From contig NZ_QYUL01000006.1 of assembly GCF_003590795.1 (NCBI RefSeq), positions 124,001-188,000 of the forward strand: a DNA stretch of 64,000 nt, written 5' to 3'. Shown in pieces: positions 15,592 to 23,884 of this stretch. The notes beneath the pieces were generated by a model. The model did no database searches. It worked only from the letters and a program-made list of their open reading frames with translations, and had not been told where the DNA came from. The position numbers were made by a program, and so were the translations under genes. The DNA is from Azospirillum cavernae. Its GTDB lineage: Bacteria; Pseudomonadota; Alphaproteobacteria; Azospirillales; Azospirillaceae. Position 1 is the first letter of the stretch. Each line of letters starts with the position of its first letter.

Positions 15592-16365
15592 TCAGCGCCA
15601 GCCCGCCCGCCAGCAGGTCCACAGATAGCGAACTTGCCAATAGGCATAGACGACATCGGCGGCGCGCGGCAACCCTGGCGGCATCAGCCCCGGCTTTTCC
15701 CACGGATGACGGCCATAAACCACATCGGATGTGGGCTTCGCGTAACGGTGCAGCACCAGACGTTTGGCCGATAGGCGGGGAAAGGATTCCACCAGATTGG
15801 CGAACGCGCTGTCAATGCAGTGGATCTCATCGGCCCGCTCGATGATCGCCAGGTAATCGAAGATGTTGTCGCTGCCCGTCGGGCGGATCACGGGAAGAGG
15901 GGAGTGGACGCGTCGGCGATCAATGGTGAATCCGCGCGATGAATCATCATGCAGAAAGATATAGGGCGTCTTGCCGTCGGTCAGCCGCAGGCAACAGGCT
16001 TCTTCCCGGTCGCGGTCCCGTTCGACGTGAAACCCCGTGTGGCGCTGTTCGGCGTCCAACCCGACCTGCCGGTAAAAGGATTCCACAAAATTCCGCGAAT
16101 CCAGCCGCTCGAAACCAACCTTGAGGACAGGGGTGTCCGGCATCGTCTCCAGCAGCGCCGCCGCTTCCTGGTCGTCGACGACCGGCAAAATCTCGATCTG
16201 TGGCAGATCCCGATACATGAAAGCCACCGAGGTTCGATAATGCGGCTTGCAGAACAACCCGACTCGCTGGAGTCCGGTCGCGTGATGGCGAACCAGCGCG
16301 TTGCAGACGAGGTGATCGCCCAGTCCCAGATGGTGATAAACGATCAGATCGTAGGAGGGGGGCAT
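15592..16365 (-). CDS. Unrecognised protein, glycosyltransferase-like N-terminus
   Basis: 257 residues. The opening YDLIVYHHLGLGDHLVCNALVRHH resembles the G-x-GD start of GT9/GT-B enzymes, and the later block IFDYLAIIERADEIHCIDSAFANLVES matches the usual GT-B donor-site logic (a Ser/Asp-containing strand-helix before a tyrosine- or leucine-rich tail). I cannot assign a named family. It lies on the minus strand, 135 bp before the Wza-like gene, and may head that transcription unit. A role in polysaccharide assembly is inferred from context. Confidence 0.7.
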   Translation of the reverse strand: MPPSYDLIVYHHLGLGDHLVCNALVRHHATGLQRVGLFCKPHYRTSVAFMYRDLPQIEILPVVDDQEAAALLETMPDTPVLKVGFERLDSRNFVESFYRQVGLDAEQRHTGFHVERDRDREEACCLRLTDGKTPYIFLHDDSSRGFTIDRRRVHSPLPVIRPTGSDNIFDYLAIIERADEIHCIDSAFANLVESFPRLSAKRLVLHRYAKPTSDVVYGRHPWEKPGLMPPGLPRAADVVYAYWQVRYLWTCWRAGWR

Positions 16366-16672
16366 CGCAGAGCACCGAAAGAGGCACCCCCTTCACAACT
16401 TGGGTGCGGGGGGAGGGGGGCATCTTGCGCCACCTTTTTCCAGTCTGGCAAGGTGACAAGAGGCAGAGTGAATATGGAGATAATCAAGTGGCGCGATCTG
16501 TGCCTGCGACAGGAATATTGAGATGAAAACGGATTGGGCTGTCCGTATAAAATGAGTTTTTCATGGCGCGCGGTCGGAGGCCGTGGCAAGCCTCTTATGA
16601 GATAAAACGATTTTCCGCCTGCATAACCCCCGTTTTGAGCGAGGCTTCTGCGAGCACGGGAATGTCGATTTT
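16366..16672. other. Divergent intergenic region upstream of the EPS operon
   Basis: 307 bp between the minus-strand gene at 16365 and the plus-strand barrel gene. It includes a short GCACCC/GGGTGC dyad near 16384-16407, a G-rich patch, and an A/T-rich stretch with TATAAA at about 16546. Promoters for both directions should be here, but no convincing -35/-10 spacing was found. No coding frame is supported. Confidence 0.5.
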
Positions 16673-18112
16673 ATGATACGGATCGAGGCTGGCATGTCAG
16701 CCAAGTCTATGATACGTGGGGAAATGGCCGTGGTTGTATATCAAATGGGGCGCCGAATAATGCATATGGTCTCAGATAAAGGTTATCAGCCGATCATTCG
16801 CGCTCTGGCGGCGTGTGTGGCCATGGGGCTTTTGTCATCCGCTTCATTGTCTTACGCTCAGGCTTTGAATGTTCAGAAAGAGGAAGACCCTCGGCGAGCT
16901 AAAAACGCAGCTCGCGTGACAAAAGAAGTTACCCCGAGTGACGATGACAATGGGAGCAATGACAAAGAGCGCGTTGACGAGTCATTTCAGCCAAAAGGGC
17001 TGGAAGTTGGGAAATTTCTTTTTTTCCCGTTGATTGAAAACGATGTATCATTTAATAGCAATATTTATAGCACTCGCGACAATGTAAAATCTGATCTTGT
17101 CACAAAAATTGCGCCAGAATTCAGGCTGCGCTCTCGGTTTTCCGAGCACTCCTTGAATATTACAGGGCGCGTTGAAGAGTTTGTTTATAAAAACCATGAG
17201 AAAGAAAACCATCTTGACGCCAATTTGACCGCCGACGGTCGTTATGACCTGTCGCGGGATTGGGAGGCCACTGGGCTTTTGAACTACGCCCGCCAGTATG
17301 AAGATCGCGGCAGCCCCGACGCGGTTGCTGGCAAACGGCCGACTCTGACTCACCTCTATTCCTCCCGCGTGGGCTCCAAGCTGCGGGAAGGCCGCATGAC
17401 CTATGCGGGCAATATGACGCTGGATCGGCGTATCTTCGAGAACGTCACCACGTCCACCGGATCCGTCATCAACAATTCTGACCGTGACCGGACCGAAGCA
17501 GAGGGTGAACTCTCGACATCCTACGAGATGTTCCCCGGCTATTCGGTGGTCGGCGAGGTTTCGGCCAACCGTCGTTCCTATGACAGCAACCGCGATGACC
17601 AGGGCTTTCAGCGGTCCAGTTGGGGCTACGCCGCCCGCACGGGTATCGGCGTTGACATCAGCCAGTTGATTCGCGGTGATTTCATGGTTGGCTATATGGC
17701 GCAGAACTATGAAGATCCGCGCTTCAAAGATCCGCAAGGTCTGTCGGTGCGCGCCTCGTTCAACTGGACGCCAAGCAAAATGACGGTTGTGGTTCCCAGT
17801 TTTGAACGTTCAATCCAAGAAACCACCACCAGTCAGGTGAGCGGATCGGTGCGAAGCTCGGCAGGTCTTTTGGTTCGTCATGAGTTGGAACGCAACGTCG
17901 TGTTGACGATGACAACGCGGGTGTCCAACGATTATTACAAGGGAACAGGCCAGAGCAACTGGACTTATGAAGCCCGTCTGCGGGGTATTTGGTCTCTTGC
18001 GCCTGAATATTACATTGGCGGCGAGGCCGGAGGCCGCATTCGCACATCGACCGTGCAGTCGTCGGAGTTCAAACAAGCCACCGCTCTGCTGCGTTTTGGG
18101 TTGCGGATGTAA
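16673..18112 (+). CDS. Outer-membrane beta-barrel protein of EPS operon
   Basis: 479 residues from the first ATG; the signal peptide core (IIRALAACVAMGLLSSASL, cleavage near SYAQA) starts about residue 40, so the ATG at 16760 is an equally good start. After a charged, low-complexity stretch the protein shows alternating aromatic/polar strands and ends in LLRFGLRM. This resembles the putative OM barrels encoded beside Wza/Wzc genes in EPS clusters. It probably forms or assists the outer-membrane exit pore. The 5' part is visibly more A/T-rich than the rest of the operon. The next gene starts 6 bp later. Confidence 0.8.
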   Translation: MIRIEAGMSAKSMIRGEMAVVVYQMGRRIMHMVSDKGYQPIIRALAACVAMGLLSSASLSYAQALNVQKEEDPRRAKNAARVTKEVTPSDDDNGSNDKERVDESFQPKGLEVGKFLFFPLIENDVSFNSNIYSTRDNVKSDLVTKIAPEFRLRSRFSEHSLNITGRVEEFVYKNHEKENHLDANLTADGRYDLSRDWEATGLLNYARQYEDRGSPDAVAGKRPTLTHLYSSRVGSKLREGRMTYAGNMTLDRRIFENVTTSTGSVINNSDRDRTEAEGELSTSYEMFPGYSVVGEVSANRRSYDSNRDDQGFQRSSWGYAARTGIGVDISQLIRGDFMVGYMAQNYEDPRFKDPQGLSVRASFNWTPSKMTVVVPSFERSIQETTTSQVSGSVRSSAGLLVRHELERNVVLTMTTRVSNDYYKGTGQSNWTYEARLRGIWSLAPEYYIGGEAGGRIRTSTVQSSEFKQATALLRFGLRM

Positions 18113-18118
18113 GACGGG

Positions 18119-19510
18119 ATGAAAGACATCCATATCGCGGCTCAGGCGTCGCCAGTGGTGGCGGCGCTGCGCGGCCCACGGGTCGCGGCTGCGCCGTTGG
18201 CGCTTGCGTTTGTCGATCTTCTGGTTCTTGAGACCGTGGTTCAGTGCGGGGTCGCGGGGCGGTATCTTCTCAACGTCTGGGTTCCTATCGGCATTGGCTC
18301 CGAAATCTATTTTGGCGCGATGATCGCCGTTGCGTTCATTCTCGTCGGCTATTGGATGGCGGGGCTTTATCCAGGTTATGGCCTGACCGGCGTGGAGCGG
18401 CTGCGGCTGCGGACCATCGTCACCGCGCTTGGGTTTGGCGGCCTGATCCTGTTCGACTACATCGCCCAAAAGGGGCAATGGTCGCGTGGCATTCTGCTGA
18501 TTGCCGCCTCGGGCGCGCTGGTCGCCATCCCGGTGGCCGACGCGCTGACCCGTCGTGTGCTGGCCCGGTATAAGCTCTGGGGCATGCGGGTGGCGGTGTT
18601 CGGCGCGCCCAACCACCGAGGGGAAGTGGTGGCGCGCCTGAACGGGCGCCCCGACATCGGTTGGATTCCAGTCTATGAAGCCGATAAGCCGGTGGCGGTG
18701 GACGGGGTTTCGGTCGCCGTCCTGGCGACGCCGTCGTTCGATACTGGCGATGTGGCTCTGCTGGACCATCTGCCTTACCATGCGGTGATTCTGGTCTTGT
18801 CTGGAACGACGGGCCTGCAAAATCTCTGGGTGTCTGCCCGCGATGTCGGCGCCTGCCTGGGGTTGGAGATGCGGCGCAACCTGCTGGTCGGCTTGAACAT
18901 GGTGTTCAAGCGTGGCGTCGATCTGGTGTTGGCTTTGCTGTTCGGTCTGTTCGCCGCCCCCATCGTCGGGCTGTTCGCCCTGCTGGTGAAAATCCTGTCG
19001 CCAGGTCCTTCGTTCTTTCTGCAACGGCGGGAAGGGCGTGGCGGGCAACCATTTCTGATCATCAAGCTGCGGACCATGCGCGTGGACGCCGACGCTCGTC
19101 TGGCCGAGTTTCTGGAACGCTCGCCGGAGGCTGCCGACCAATGGCGGCAGGGCATGAAGTTGCGCGACGATCCGCGAATCATCCCCGGGCTTGGCCATTT
19201 CATGCGGCGCTTCAGCATTGATGAGCTGCCGCAACTCCTCAACGTCCTGCTGGGGGACATGAGTTTGGTGGGGCCGCGCCCTCTGCCCGCCTATCACATC
19301 GCCGCCCTTGATCCGGCATCCTGCCGATTGCGCCGTTTGGTCCGTCCTGGATTGACCGGCTTATGGCAAGTGTCAGGCCGCAGTTCGAGTTCTCTGGACG
19401 AGCAACAAACGCTTGATTCCTATTATGTGCGCAATTGGTCCATCTGGCTCGACTTTCACATTCTGGCACGCAGCGTTGTTATTGTGCTGATGGGGCGGGA
19501 TGCGTGGTGA
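18119..19510 (+). CDS. Polyprenyl-phosphate sugar phosphotransferase (WbaP/WcaJ type)
   Basis: 463 residues. Starts repeat-unit synthesis by moving a sugar-1-phosphate from a UDP-sugar to undecaprenyl phosphate in the inner membrane. The N-terminal third has four hydrophobic segments (for example IYFGAMIAVAFILVGYWMAG) and a CoA-binding-like central region (MRVAVFGAPNHRGEVVARL). The C-terminal catalytic domain begins near residue 263 (KRGVDLVLALLFGLFAAPIVG), with IIKLRTMRVDAD, RRFSIDELPQLLNVLLGDMSLVGPRP and RPGLTGLWQVSGRS, all hallmark blocks. It sits between the OM barrel and Wzc genes. Confidence 0.95.
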   Translation: MKDIHIAAQASPVVAALRGPRVAAAPLALAFVDLLVLETVVQCGVAGRYLLNVWVPIGIGSEIYFGAMIAVAFILVGYWMAGLYPGYGLTGVERLRLRTIVTALGFGGLILFDYIAQKGQWSRGILLIAASGALVAIPVADALTRRVLARYKLWGMRVAVFGAPNHRGEVVARLNGRPDIGWIPVYEADKPVAVDGVSVAVLATPSFDTGDVALLDHLPYHAVILVLSGTTGLQNLWVSARDVGACLGLEMRRNLLVGLNMVFKRGVDLVLALLFGLFAAPIVGLFALLVKILSPGPSFFLQRREGRGGQPFLIIKLRTMRVDADARLAEFLERSPEAADQWRQGMKLRDDPRIIPGLGHFMRRFSIDELPQLLNVLLGDMSLVGPRPLPAYHIAALDPASCRLRRLVRPGLTGLWQVSGRSSSSLDEQQTLDSYYVRNWSIWLDFHILARSVVIVLMGRDAW

Positions 19511-19553
19511 CATCTCCGCGCTTCGCCCAGAGTCTTAAGTGGGAACGTCCTCA

Positions 19554-21806
19554 ATGAACTCCGCCGAGCATCAGGCCCTGGGGCATCCGAACAGGGATGC
19601 CCCCCATGTCATGGGTCTTGTCAGCGATCTCGACCTCAAACAGACGCTGGTCACGTTGTGGCGACGGCGGTGGGCCATTTTGGCGTTGACGCTGCTGAGC
19701 GCCGTCGGCGCTTGGCTTTTCGTGTCCCGCATCCAGCCGATTTACACGGCCACCGCCGAAGTCATGATCGACAGTCGGCGCACCCGGATCGTGGACATCA
19801 AGGAAATCCTGTCGCAGCTGTCCCCCCAGATAGCGACTGTGACCAGCGAGGTCGAGGTGTTGCGGTCGCGCACTCTGGCCAAACGGGTGGCGACGGCGCT
19901 CAACCTCTATGAGGATCCTGAGTTCAATCCCGCCTTGCGTCCGGTCCAGTCATCGCGGTTTGACCTGAGCGTCGTTCAGGATCTGGTCGACACGGTGCGG
20001 AGGATGATCCATCTGGAAAAGGAAGCGGTTCCCGAACTCGCCCCGGCGGAGATTGAGGAGCGTCAGCGCGCCGTTGTGATTGATGGGCTGCGCGGCGGGT
20101 TGACCGTGTCGGCGGTTCCCCAATCCATGGTGATCCGCATCGCCTACCGTTCTCCCAACCCGGCAACGGCGTCGCGCATCGCCAACGCCTTTGCGGAGCA
20201 TTACGTAACCGAGCAGTTGGAGGCTAAATTCCAGGCCCTCCGTTACGCCACGAATTGGCTGAACGAACGTCTGGAAGGGCTGAAGCATGATCTGTCAGCC
20301 AGCGAACAGGCCATCAGCGCCTATCGCGCCAATCACAATCTGCTGGAAAACCGGGGGGTTTCAAGCACGCAGCAGAAGCTGACCGAACTGAACACCCTTC
20401 TGGTGACCGCCCAAACCAAGCGGGCTGAAACGGCGGCGCGCATCGCCCGGCTGGAGGCGGTGGGTCGGTCCGGACGCGGGGGGATGGCCACGGATGAGTT
20501 GTTGGACTCCACCTTCCTGTCCCGCCTGAAGGAGCAGGAAGCGACGCTGGCGGGCGAGGCTTCGGATCTGGCGTCGCGCTATGGCGACCGCCACCCGCAG
20601 ATTGCCAAGATCCGCGCCGAGCTGGGCGAGATCCGCAGCAAAATGTCGACGGAAATCGGACGCCTGACTCAGGGGTTGCGCAGCGAACTGGCTGTTCTTG
20701 AGGAGCGGGAGCGGTCCGCCACCCGTGAGATCGCGGACATGGAAAGCCGGTCGCTCAGCCAGAACAAGGCGGAAATCGGGCTGCACGCGCTGGAACGGGA
20801 GGCGCAGGCCAACCGCATCCTCTACGAAACCTTCCTCAACCGCTTCAAGGAAACCGACCAGCAGGAAACCATCCAGCAGCCGGACGCCCGCATCATTTCC
20901 TTCTCCGAACGCCCGCGCGCGCCCTCCTACCCGCAAAAATCCACGCTGATTATGGCGGTGACGGTCGCCGGGTTGGTGGCGGCCATCGCGCTGATCCTGC
21001 TGATCGAGAAGTTTGACAACACGATCCGCACCAAGGACCAGTTGGAGCATCTCATCGGCCTGCCCGCTCTGGGACTGGTGCCGCAGGTGGCCGGCTCGAC
21101 CGCCAACGTCGCCGCCTATCTGGTCGAACGACCGTCTTCGTCCTATGCCGAAGCGTTCCGCATCGCTTGGTTCGCCATCCGTCACCCACCAGACCGGCCA
21201 GAGCCAAAGACCCTGGTCGTCACCTCGTCCGTGCCTGATGAGGGGAAAAGCCTGACCGCCCTGTCTCTCGCCCGCACCGCCGCCGCTCTGGGCCTGAAGG
21301 TCATGCTGGTGGACGCCGATCTGCGCCGCGCGACGGTGGGAACCAAGGTTGGCCTGTCGTCTGAGCTTTCCTTGGCCGAGGTGTTGGCCGACGGGGTGGA
21401 TTTCCAAAACGCGGTGGTCCGTGATCCGTTGACGTCGCTGGACATTCTGACCGCGCGGGCGGGCGGGCAGAAGCAGGTGGACATGCTGGCCATGGCCGAT
21501 AAGGTGCGTCAGACCATGGACGCGATGCGGGCGGTCTACGACGTGGTGATCTTCGATTGCCCGCCGGTGCTTTCCGTGGCGGATGTCCAGATCCTGGTGC
21601 GCCACGCCGACGCCACGCTGTTCTGCTTGCGCTGGAACACCACGCCCAGGGAAAGCGCGCTGACGGCGGTGCGCATGCTGCGGGACGCCAAGGCCAAATT
21701 CGCCGGCGCCCTGCTGACCCGCGTGAACGTGCGCAAGCACTCCAGCTATGGCTATCGCGACATGGGGTATTATTATGGCCGATACCGCAGCTACTACAAC
21801 AACTGA
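19554..21806 (+). CDS. wzc: Polysaccharide co-polymerase / BY-type tyrosine kinase (Wzc)
   Basis: 750 residues. A Wzz domain with two membrane helices (WAILALTLLSAVGAWLFVS near the N-terminus and STLIMAVTVAGLVAAIALILL before the kinase) encloses a periplasmic coiled coil. The C-terminal BY-kinase has Walker A SSVPDEGKSLT near 557-567, Walker A' VMLVDADLRR near 582 and Walker B VVIFDCPP near 664. The last 20 residues are tyrosine-rich (several YY and RY pairs), the usual autophosphorylation cluster. It controls chain length and export. ATG 19554 is chosen because GGGAACG lies before it; a GTG at 19539 is the alternative. It overlaps the next gene by 32 bp. No Wzb-type phosphatase gene is next to it. 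Confidence 0.95.
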   Translation: MNSAEHQALGHPNRDAPHVMGLVSDLDLKQTLVTLWRRRWAILALTLLSAVGAWLFVSRIQPIYTATAEVMIDSRRTRIVDIKEILSQLSPQIATVTSEVEVLRSRTLAKRVATALNLYEDPEFNPALRPVQSSRFDLSVVQDLVDTVRRMIHLEKEAVPELAPAEIEERQRAVVIDGLRGGLTVSAVPQSMVIRIAYRSPNPATASRIANAFAEHYVTEQLEAKFQALRYATNWLNERLEGLKHDLSASEQAISAYRANHNLLENRGVSSTQQKLTELNTLLVTAQTKRAETAARIARLEAVGRSGRGGMATDELLDSTFLSRLKEQEATLAGEASDLASRYGDRHPQIAKIRAELGEIRSKMSTEIGRLTQGLRSELAVLEERERSATREIADMESRSLSQNKAEIGLHALEREAQANRILYETFLNRFKETDQQETIQQPDARIISFSERPRAPSYPQKSTLIMAVTVAGLVAAIALILLIEKFDNTIRTKDQLEHLIGLPALGLVPQVAGSTANVAAYLVERPSSSYAEAFRIAWFAIRHPPDRPEPKTLVVTSSVPDEGKSLTALSLARTAAALGLKVMLVDADLRRATVGTKVGLSSELSLAEVLADGVDFQNAVVRDPLTSLDILTARAGGQKQVDMLAMADKVRQTMDAMRAVYDVVIFDCPPVLSVADVQILVRHADATLFCLRWNTTPRESALTAVRMLRDAKAKFAGALLTRVNVRKHSSYGYRDMGYYYGRYRSYYNN

Positions 21807-22512
21807 TGGCGTCAGAAGCGGCGGCGGTGGTCTGGCGGCGGCGAACCGCAACCGTCGGCCTTCCCAGCCAAAAGCCACCGCCCTTTTGTCCGTGCTGTTC
21901 GGGTTGGCCGGGTTGGCGCTCGCCTCCAGTCGGCTTCCGGTTGAATGGCTGATGCTCCAGGCGCCCGCATCGTCGGCGCAGACGGTTCCGGTTGGGTTTG
22001 CTGACGCGTTGAGTGACGCGGCGGCGTCACCGGGGGCTGCGCGGGGGGCTGCGACAGCGGCCCGCCTGCGGCTTGCCGCGCTGCCCGACCCGGCTCACCG
22101 CGCCGAGCGGGAGGCCGCGTTGAGCGCCGCCGTGGCGGATCTGCACCGCGCGCTGCTCGGCGCGCCAGCCGACGCGGAGATTTGGGAGCGCCTTGCCTTT
22201 GTCGAATACGCCCGTCACCAACCTCTGGAAGCGGCGCGGGCGTGGCGCATGGCCATTGTCGCCGGAACCTTCAATCCATCGGCGATGCCCCGGCGTTTGC
22301 AAAGCGGCTTTGCTCTGTGGCCCTTCATGGACGCCGATGGACGGGAGAGCATGAACCGTTTCGTCTGGTCCTTTTTTGCCTGGGGGCCAGGAACGGTCAC
22401 GGAACTGACGGCCCGTTTTGGCGCTGCGGCCATCGTGCGCCAGGGGCTGGCGGCGGATCCGGCGGTGGTCGCCGACTTTGATCGGCGGTTGGCGGCTTTC
22501 AAGAAACCCTGA
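21775..22512 (+). CDS. Single-pass membrane protein of EPS operon, unknown function
   Basis: 245 residues with one hydrophobic segment, ALLSVLFGLAGLALASSRLP, at about residues 37-55, followed by an Ala-rich, probably periplasmic helical domain (LPDPAHRAEREAALSAAVADL and IWERLAFVEYARHQPLEAARAWRMAI), which is TPR-like in spacing. The start lies inside the 3' end of wzc (32-bp overlap), with GGGGTATTATT before the ATG. I do not recognise the family. Location between Wzc and a Wzy-like protein suggests a role in polymerisation or chain-length control (inference). Confidence 0.75.
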   Translation: MADTAATTTTDGVRSGGGGLAAANRNRRPSQPKATALLSVLFGLAGLALASSRLPVEWLMLQAPASSAQTVPVGFADALSDAAASPGAARGAATAARLRLAALPDPAHRAEREAALSAAVADLHRALLGAPADAEIWERLAFVEYARHQPLEAARAWRMAIVAGTFNPSAMPRRLQSGFALWPFMDADGRESMNRFVWSFFAWGPGTVTELTARFGAAAIVRQGLAADPAVVADFDRRLAAFKKP

Positions 22513-22540
22513 CCACACACGGCGCGCGCCGCCGAGAGAG

Positions 22541-23884
22541 ATGCTGCCGATGGGGGCCGAGTTTTCGTATGATTTTCTGAGCGATGCGGAAGTTGTCGTC
22601 ATCGCCGCTGGCTTTTTTTTCATGATGATCGCCGCGACGATCTTCTGGGAAATCGCCATTGTCGGCGCGCTGCTGATGAGCCTTGGAGAAACGCATCTCG
22701 GGTTCGATTTCGGTTTCGTGGCGATGGGTTACACGGTGTCGCCCTTTGATCTGTTGTCGGCGGCGCTGGTGTCGGCAGCCTGCTTCCGCTTTCTGATCGC
22801 CGGAGGAATGAGCCGCGTCCAGCTCCTTTGGATGGTCATCCTGGGGTACGGATTCCTGCGTTTTCTGGGAGGAGTGGCGGATTTTGGCCTGCCGACGGCC
22901 GTCAGTTTCTACCGACAGTCTTTTTACGTCGCCTCGGCCCTTTTCTACAGCCTGACCATTGATTGGACGCCGGAACGGCTGGAGCGTTTGGTCAAGATAT
23001 GGCTTGTGGTGGGGCTGACGCTGGCCTGCATGACCATTGTTGAATGGCTTTTCCCCAATGTCATTCCGCGTCCCACCACCTCGAACGCGATGTCCTTGTA
23101 TGCTTTCGATCAAGGCCGGGTGGTGCCGGCGGCGTCGGCGCTGATTATGGCGCAGGCGGGCATCATAGGGTTGGTCGTCTGGTCAGAGGCGCGTTCGTCT
23201 GTTCTGATGCGGGTTCTGTGCATTTTTCTTCTGGCCATCTCATTTGGGCTTTTTCACCGCAGCGTGTGGATGGCGGCGGCGGCTGGAATTGCCGTTCTGT
23301 TGGCGTTCAGCCGGGAATCCCTGGTCCGGGTGGTTCCCTTCATCATGTTGGGGGTGGCGGGGGCGGCGGTGTTGTGGATGTTCCAGCAGGGGCTGGGTGG
23401 TGATTTCCTGACGCGCGCGGTGCAATCCGCCGTGCAGGAGCCCTTTGCCGCAGACAGCAGCATCGCCTGGCGCGTCACCGGCTGGGAACTGCTGCTGGAG
23501 CGAGCCTTTTCCAGCGGGGTGGAAACCGTGATCTTCGGCGCCGGTTATGGCGCTGGGTACGAACGCCAGATCGGTTGGTCCACGGTGCTCTACTCCCCTC
23601 ACAATTTCTACATTGCGACCCTTCTGGACACCGGCCTGATCGGCGTGGGGCTGTGGGTCTACGGCTTCGCCCGCATCACCCTGGGCCTGCTGGGCGCTCT
23701 GCCGCCGGGCTTTGTGATTTTGCGGCCCGGCCTGATGGCGCTCTTCGCCACCATCGTCGTCTACGACATCCCCTACAACCACCTGACCGAGCAAGGGCTG
23801 TGGCTGGGGGCCTTGGCCTCAACGGGAGGCGCGCTGCTCGTCAGACGCAACGCGGCGGTGGCGCGGCTGGTCGCAAGGCCATGA
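22541..23884 (+). CDS. O-antigen/EPS polymerase-like membrane protein (Wzy/WaaL type)
   Basis: 447 residues with 10-12 hydrophobic segments and a large loop before the C-terminal helices, as in Wzy_C/O-antigen ligase proteins. The loop region includes SIAWRVTGWELLLERAFSSG and the typical GAGYG...SPHNFYIATLLDTGLIGVGLW block, where H-N-x-Y is the conserved ligase/polymerase motif. It probably polymerises Wzx-flipped repeat units in the periplasm. ATG 22541 sits 28 bp after the previous stop, behind GAGAGAG; 22550 is also possible. The 3' end overlaps the next ATG by 4 bp. Confidence 0.88.
   Translation: MLPMGAEFSYDFLSDAEVVVIAAGFFFMMIAATIFWEIAIVGALLMSLGETHLGFDFGFVAMGYTVSPFDLLSAALVSAACFRFLIAGGMSRVQLLWMVILGYGFLRFLGGVADFGLPTAVSFYRQSFYVASALFYSLTIDWTPERLERLVKIWLVVGLTLACMTIVEWLFPNVIPRPTTSNAMSLYAFDQGRVVPAASALIMAQAGIIGLVVWSEARSSVLMRVLCIFLLAISFGLFHRSVWMAAAAGIAVLLAFSRESLVRVVPFIMLGVAGAAVLWMFQQGLGGDFLTRAVQSAVQEPFAADSSIAWRVTGWELLLERAFSSGVETVIFGAGYGAGYERQIGWSTVLYSPHNFYIATLLDTGLIGVGLWVYGFARITLGLLGALPPGFVILRPGLMALFATIVVYDIPYNHLTEQGLWLGALASTGGALLVRRNAAVARLVARP

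Noticed and set aside
20361-21878. 505-codon minus-strand frame
   Set aside because: Antisense to Wzc; the plus-strand kinase motifs are unmistakable.
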